Shown: in pieces, positions 59,652 to 64,000 of the stretch
Numbering within the stretch: position 1 is the stretch's first letter
Layout: the number at the start of each line of letters is the position of its first letter
NCBI GenBank assembly: GCA_900553175.1
Contig: USCH01000002.1
Location: 23,287 to 87,286 of the forward strand
DNA length: 64,000 nucleotides
Direction: 5' to 3'
DNA from: an uncultured Alistipes sp.
Lineage (GTDB): Bacteria > Bacteroidota > Bacteroidia > Bacteroidales > Rikenellaceae
Position numbers and translations under genes: made by a program
The notes under the pieces: model-generated
Databases searched by the model: none
What the model was told of the DNA's origin: nothing
The model's input: the letters and a program-made list of their open reading frames with translations, nothing else

Positions 59652-60167
59652 ATGTACCGCGACCACGAATTCGATCCCGTCTCCCCCGAGGAGCAGGCCC
59701 GGCGCGAAGCCGAGGCCGAGTTCGCCCGTCGGGTGCGCCGCGAAATCCGCCGGGTGAACTCCGGCGAGGCCGACGAGGAGCTCCGCGCCGATCTGGAGCG
59801 CGAGGCGGCCGAACAGGCCGAGGAGCGGGCGCGCGAGCGCCGGGAGCGGCTGCGCCGGAAGAGCACCTTCTGGCAGCTGGTCACGGGAACCATTCTCGTG
59901 CGCGAGGGGGTTTCGCGCTACTATCCTTACATGCTCTGCATCGCGGGCATGTTTTTTCTGAGCATCGTCATGATGTTCACGGCCCTGCATTTGGACATGA
60001 AATATTCGAGGCTGGAGGACGAGGTGCAGAAGCTGCGCGAGCGTTCGCTCCGTCTGGAGGAGCGCCGGTTCCGTGCGACGACCCATTCGGCCGTTGTCGA
60101 ACGGCTCCGCGAACGGGGCATCGACCTCTGCGATCCGCCCCGCCCGGCCCGCCGCATCGAAAACTGA
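59652..60167 (+). CDS. ftsL: FtsL-like cell division protein
   Basis: This 171-residue protein has a long charged N-terminal coiled stretch (residues 10-80), one membrane segment (about residues 92-113, YMLCIAGMFFLSIVMMFTALHL), and a short periplasmic coiled coil (MKYSRLEDEVQKLRERSLRLEERRF). Topology and position between rsmH and ftsI identify it as the Bacteroidetes FtsL-like protein of the divisome. The ATG is 5 bp after rsmH, and ftsI follows 4 bp later. Confidence 0.85.
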   Translation: MYRDHEFDPVSPEEQARREAEAEFARRVRREIRRVNSGEADEELRADLEREAAEQAEERARERRERLRRKSTFWQLVTGTILVREGVSRYYPYMLCIAGMFFLSIVMMFTALHLDMKYSRLEDEVQKLRERSLRLEERRFRATTHSAVVERLRERGIDLCDPPRPARRIEN

Positions 60168-60171
60168 CGTC

Positions 60172-62436
60172 ATGAAGGAGCGGCGATCGACAATCAAAAG
60201 CGACATCCTGCTGCGGGTGAGGGTCCTCTACGTCTTCTTCATCCTGCTGGGGGCGGTCGTGCTCGGACGTCTGGTGTGGGTGCAGCTCTTCAGCCGCGAG
60301 GTGGCCTACAACGCCGACCGGCTGGCCAGCCGGATCTTCACCGAGGAGACGATCCCCGCGCAGCGGGGGGCGATCCTGTCGCGCAACGGCGAACCGCTGG
60401 CCGCCTCGATCTTCCGTTACCAGGTCCTTTTCGATTTCGCCTCCGAAGGGCTCGATTCGCTGAAGACCTACCGCGAGCAGAGCGATTCGCTCGCCGTGCT
60501 GCTCGCCGATTTCTTCCGCGACCGCCCCGCCTCGGAATACCGGCGCATGTTCCGCGAGGAGCATGCCCGCCGCTACCGGCTCGTCAACCCCCGCGACACG
60601 ACCTACGCCCGCTCGGAGGGGTGGTGGAACCGTTTCCGGGACCGGATGTTCGGCGAGGAGTTCGTCACGCGCCGCATCTTCGACACGCTGCGCGACCATA
60701 CGCCCGTGGCGATTCTGCCCCGCGAGGTCGACTATGCCGAGTGGGAGACGCTGCGCCGCTATCCGCTGCTCAACTGGAACATGGGCATGGTCTACCGGCT
60801 TCGGGAGCGCGACCAGCGGGTGTACCCGCAGGGCGAGCTGGCGCGCCGCACCATCGGCAAGCGGGGCGACCAGGGCAACTACGGCATCGAGGACTCGTTC
60901 GGCGCCGAGCTCTCCGGACGCGACGGCAAGGCCGTGCGGCAGCGCATCGCCCGCGGCTTCTACGGACGTGTGGCGGGGGCTGGCTACGAGGAGCCCGAGG
61001 ACGGTCTGGATGTGGTGACCACGCTCGATGTCGAGTTGCAGGACGTGGCCGACAAGGCGCTGCGCCGGCAGCTGGAGGCGCAGAACGCCTCGTGGGGCAC
61101 GACCATCGTCATGGAGACCCGCACGGGCGAGATTCTGGCGCTGGCCAACCTGGGCCGTGCCGCCGACGGCAGCTACATCGAACGCGAGAACTATGCGCTG
61201 AGCCGCAGCATGGAGCCGGGGTCGACCTTCAAGCTGGCGTCGATGCTGCTGCTGCTCGACGATGCGGGCATGTCGCCCGAGACGCTCTACGACACGAACA
61301 ACGGCGACCCCGTGGACATCGGGCCGGCGAAGAACATCCGCGATTCGCACCGCGGCGACCGCGTCATCGACTTCCGGCGGGCTGCGGCCTCGTCGTCGAA
61401 CGTCTACTTCGCCCGGGCGATCTGGGACCGCTACGGGGCGACAGGCAGGAAGCAGGATTACAGCGACTTCCTGCACGACAACCTGCGGCTGGGGCAGACC
61501 GTGGGGCTGGAGCGTTTCGGCGAGCGGGCCCCCTCGATCACCACCGACTGGAAGGTGCCCGATCCGGGGGTGATGCTGGTCAAGATGGCCTACGGCTACC
61601 GCGTGCGGCTGGCTCCCATCCAGATGATCGCCTTTTACAATGCCGTGGCCAACGGCGGACGCCTCATCTCGCCCGTGCTGGTCCGCGAGCTGCGGCGGGG
61701 CGGCCGCTGCGTGGAGCGTTTCGAAACCCGCACGCTCAAGGGGTCGATCTGCTCCGCCCGGACGCTGCGCACCGTGCGCGAGTGCCTCGAGGCGGTCTGC
61801 ACCGAAGGCACGGCGAGCGCCTTTTTCCGCGACACGACGCAGCTGCGCGTGGCGGCCAAGACCGGCACGGCCCAGATCACCGACGCCCGCAGCCGCGACG
61901 GCAGCCGCTGGTACCTGGGGTCGATGGTGGCCTTCTTCCCGGCCGACGATCCCCGCTACACGGTGCTGACGACCATCGAAACCCGCTTCCAGCCCGGCAA
62001 GGCCTATTACGGAGGGCCGCTGGCTGGACCCGTCGTCAAACGCATGGTCGACTACATCCATGCCCGCAGCTGCGAATGGCACGACCCGCTGGAGGCCGAC
62101 GGACCGCCCCGCAGTCCCGAGCGGATCAAGGGCGGCGACATCGCCCAGATGCGCCGCGTGGCCGACCGCCTGTCGCCCCGAACCTCGTTCGAGCGGCGCA
62201 CGGGCTGGGGCGCGGCCCGGGTGGACAGCCTCGCGGGGGTGGCGATCGAGTGCCTCGAAACCGATCCGTCGCGGGTGCCCGACGTGCGCGGCATGGGGCT
62301 GAAGGATGCGCTTTTCCTGCTCGAAAGCCGCGGCCTGAAAGTCTCCTTCTCGGGGCAGGGGGCTGTCGTGAATCAGAGCATCGCCGCCGGAACCCTCATC
62401 CGTTCCGGCGCTTCGATAACCATTACCTTGAAATGA
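60172..62436 (+). CDS. ftsI: Peptidoglycan transpeptidase FtsI (PBP3) with PASTA domain
   Basis: This 754-residue division transpeptidase has an N-terminal membrane segment (about residues 14-36), a class B PBP dimerisation domain beginning IPAQRGAILSRNGEPLAAS, and a transpeptidase domain with SxxK (S351-T-F-K354), SxN (S408-S-N410) and KTG (K563-T-G565). A single PASTA domain lies at about residues 700-754 (VPDVRGMGLKDALFLLESRGLKV), which is normal for Bacteroidetes FtsI. It overlaps the murE start in an ATGA junction. Confidence 0.95.
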   Translation: MKERRSTIKSDILLRVRVLYVFFILLGAVVLGRLVWVQLFSREVAYNADRLASRIFTEETIPAQRGAILSRNGEPLAASIFRYQVLFDFASEGLDSLKTYREQSDSLAVLLADFFRDRPASEYRRMFREEHARRYRLVNPRDTTYARSEGWWNRFRDRMFGEEFVTRRIFDTLRDHTPVAILPREVDYAEWETLRRYPLLNWNMGMVYRLRERDQRVYPQGELARRTIGKRGDQGNYGIEDSFGAELSGRDGKAVRQRIARGFYGRVAGAGYEEPEDGLDVVTTLDVELQDVADKALRRQLEAQNASWGTTIVMETRTGEILALANLGRAADGSYIERENYALSRSMEPGSTFKLASMLLLLDDAGMSPETLYDTNNGDPVDIGPAKNIRDSHRGDRVIDFRRAAASSSNVYFARAIWDRYGATGRKQDYSDFLHDNLRLGQTVGLERFGERAPSITTDWKVPDPGVMLVKMAYGYRVRLAPIQMIAFYNAVANGGRLISPVLVRELRRGGRCVERFETRTLKGSICSARTLRTVRECLEAVCTEGTASAFFRDTTQLRVAAKTGTAQITDARSRDGSRWYLGSMVAFFPADDPRYTVLTTIETRFQPGKAYYGGPLAGPVVKRMVDYIHARSCEWHDPLEADGPPRSPERIKGGDIAQMRRVADRLSPRTSFERRTGWGAARVDSLAGVAIECLETDPSRVPDVRGMGLKDALFLLESRGLKVSFSGQGAVVNQSIAAGTLIRSGASITITLK

Positions 62437-63917
62437 CGAAAAACATGTTGTTAGCTGATCTTTTGGCCGAAACACCCGTTGCGAGGATCGTCTCCGCAGG
62501 CCGTGCCGTCCCTCCCGCTGCCGAGGTCGCGGCGTTGACGGCCGATTCGCGGGCGGTGGCGCCGGGTGCCTGCTTCTTCGCCGTGCCGGGCACGCAGGTC
62601 GACGGCCACGCTTTCATTCCCGCGGCGGTGGCTGCGGGCGCTGCCGTCGTCGTCTGCGAGCGGGTGCCTGACGAGCAGCCGGAGGGGGTGACCTTCGTCG
62701 AGGTCCCCGATGCCGCCGGGGCGCTGGCCGACATGGCCTCGGCTTTCTACGGCCATCCGAGCCGCGAGCTGAAGCTGGTGGGGGTCACGGGTACCAACGG
62801 CAAGACGACCACCGCCACGCTGCTCTACGATCTGGTGCGGGCCCTGGGCTTCCGGGCGGGACTGGTCTCGACCGTGGTTTATAAAATCGACGAACGCGCG
62901 GTCGAGGCGACCCACACCACGCCCGATCCCATCCGGCTCAACGCCATGATGCGCGAAATGGCTGATGCGGGGTGCGATTACTGCTTCATGGAGTGCTCGT
63001 CGCACGCCATCGTTCAGGAGCGGACGCGGGGGCTCCGCTTCGCGGGCGGCATCTTCACGAACATCACCCACGACCACCTCGACTACCACAAGACCTTCGC
63101 CGCCTACATCCGGGCCAAGAAGGCGTTCTTCGACGCCCTCGGCGCCGACGCCTTCGCGCTGGCGAATCTCGACGACCGCAACGGCGGCGTGATGATGCAG
63201 AACACGGCAGCGCGGCGGTACACCTATTCGCTGCGGTCGATGGCCGATTTCAGGTGCCGCATCGTCGAACAGCACATCGACGGCATGCAGCTCTGCATCG
63301 ACGGCGCCGAGGTGTGGACGACGCTCACGGGGCGCTTCAACGCCTCGAACCTGCTGGCCGTCTACGGGGCGGCGCGTCTCCTGGGCTTCGGGCGCGACGA
63401 GGTGCTGCGCGCACTGAGCGCCCTGCGGCCGGTGGCGGGACGCTTCGAGACGGTGCGTGCGGCCGACGGCACGACGGCCGTCGTGGACTACGCCCACACG
63501 CCCGATGCGCTGGAGAACGTGCTGCTCACCCTCGGCGAGCTGCGCCGCCCCGGCCAGCAGATCGTCTGCGTCTGCGGCTGCGGGGGCGACCGCGACCGCA
63601 CCAAACGCCCCGAAATGGCGGCCATCGCCGTGAAACATGCCTCGACGGCGATCTTCACCTCGGACAATCCGCGGCACGAACGGCCCGAGGCGATCCTCGA
63701 CGACATGACGGCCGGCCTCGACCCCGGGGCGCGCTACCTGCGCATCGCCGACCGCTCCGAGGCGATCCGCACGGCTGCGATGCTGGCCCGTCCGGGCGAC
63801 CTCATCCTCGTGGCGGGCAAGGGCCACGAGACCTACCAGATCGTCGGCGACGTGAAACGCCATTTCGACGACCGCGAGGAGGTTCGCCGGGCGTTCGCGA
63901 CGATGAATAATTCATAA
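62433..63917 (+). CDS. murE: UDP-MurNAc-tripeptide synthetase MurE
   Basis: This 494-residue ligase adds the third stem-peptide residue. The ATP loop is VTGTNGKTTT (G120-T125). TSDNPRHERPEAIL carries DNPR (D411-R414), the signature for meso-diaminopimelate. Other marks are DSRAVAPGACFFAVPGTQVDGH, TTPDPIRLNAMM, HDHLDYHKTFAAYIRAKKAFF and VDYAHTPDALENVL. It follows ftsI with a 4-bp overlap; mraY would be expected next but lies beyond the window. Confidence 0.95.
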   Translation: MTKNMLLADLLAETPVARIVSAGRAVPPAAEVAALTADSRAVAPGACFFAVPGTQVDGHAFIPAAVAAGAAVVVCERVPDEQPEGVTFVEVPDAAGALADMASAFYGHPSRELKLVGVTGTNGKTTTATLLYDLVRALGFRAGLVSTVVYKIDERAVEATHTTPDPIRLNAMMREMADAGCDYCFMECSSHAIVQERTRGLRFAGGIFTNITHDHLDYHKTFAAYIRAKKAFFDALGADAFALANLDDRNGGVMMQNTAARRYTYSLRSMADFRCRIVEQHIDGMQLCIDGAEVWTTLTGRFNASNLLAVYGAARLLGFGRDEVLRALSALRPVAGRFETVRAADGTTAVVDYAHTPDALENVLLTLGELRRPGQQIVCVCGCGGDRDRTKRPEMAAIAVKHASTAIFTSDNPRHERPEAILDDMTAGLDPGARYLRIADRSEAIRTAAMLARPGDLILVAGKGHETYQIVGDVKRHFDDREEVRRAFATMNNS

Positions 63918-64000
63918 TTCACAATTCATAATTATGCGGGCCTCCGCAGCCGGGGGCTACGGCTCGCACGACCCAAAGGACCGGAACTTCGAGGGCATAC
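63903..64000 (+). other. AT-rich repeat and unassigned sequence at the window end
   Basis: A short AT-rich repeat (attcataattcac / attcataatt) spans the murE stop and the following 20 bp. An open frame from ATG 63935 then runs off the window end (MRASAAGGYGSHDPKDRNFEGI), but it matches no known protein. The segment gcgggcctccgc also occurs inverted near 47527, which suggests a dispersed element rather than a gene. Confidence 0.35.

Noticed and set aside
60276..63917. An apparent 1,213-residue open frame spanning ftsI and murE
   Set aside because: Its first two thirds read ftsI out of frame as Arg/Ala/Gly-rich low-complexity sequence; only the murE part is real.
63935..64000. Start of mraY after murE
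   Set aside because: The open frame (MRASAAGGYGSHDPK...) lacks the hydrophobic N-terminus of MraY; it looks non-coding or unrelated.
1..64000. CRISPR array, rRNA operon, insertion sequence or toxin-antitoxin pair
   Set aside because: No regularly spaced repeats, rRNA-like sequence, transposase or recognisable toxin gene was found on either strand.

Overview
The window is GC-rich chromosomal DNA from a member of the Bacteroidetes, most likely order Bacteroidales and close to Alistipes (genus is an inference from GC content and gene content). Three things point there: many genes are preceded by the Bacteroidetes -7 promoter element TAnnTTTG; few starts have a Shine-Dalgarno sequence; and the gene set includes a DUF3467 protein, a DUF4271 membrane protein, a TonB protein, an FtsI with a PASTA domain, and a pair of acyltransferases matching the glycine-lipid enzymes of Bacteroides. 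I see no rRNA, CRISPR array or transposase. One tRNA gene, tRNA-Thr(CGT), is present.

Layout. 1-8.7 kb: end of prmA, recO, a kbl-lrp amino-acid operon facing galE, rplY-pth translation genes, a cupin, an S4-domain protein with a SEDS (FtsW/RodA) gene, and a secreted DUF4932 metalloprotease-like protein. 8.9-20 kb: a NatA/NatB-type ABC exporter, a hexapeptide acetyltransferase, a frameshifted M13 peptidase, pgk, a periplasmic thioredoxin, rlmN, a TonB-like protein, hflX and upp. 20-24 kb: an LtaS-like membrane sulfatase with a C10 tract near its 3' end, then a hemerythrin-LuxR regulator followed 4 bp later by a cation efflux protein. 24-32.2 kb: a long minus-strand gene run lysE-cmk-ispH-hypothetical-S41 protease-histidine kinase-DUF4271-hemD-rnpA-yidD, led by a promoter inside a short repeat. 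32.5-42.9 kb: DUF3467, folC-lnt, a membrane-anchored EEP protein, tRNA-Thr with an att-like partial duplication, cstA, a hypothetical protein, an M48 peptidase, tdk, corA and an internally shortened mqnA.

43.2-50.9 kb is a compact phage-derived module: two tail-like proteins, a ClpP-fold prohead-type protease, a capsid-like protein, a portal, a head-tail connector-like protein and a P5-like small protein. Every frame is intact, but terminase, tape measure, tail tube, integrase and replication genes are absent. It is followed by a small XRE regulator and a ComEC-type channel without the metallo-beta-lactamase domain. I consider this the most interesting locus of the window.

51-64 kb: comEC, a class-I methyltransferase, a YihY membrane protein, a DUF2520 dehydrogenase-like protein and a KdsC-type HAD phosphatase; then glsB/glsA-like acyltransferases on the minus strand, divergent from the division/cell wall cluster rsmH-ftsL-ftsI-murE. 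Apart from the phage module the region is ordinary core genome. Two coding frameshifts lie in C homopolymers (C6 in the M13 peptidase, C10 in the sulfatase), which may be real slippage sites or assembly errors.
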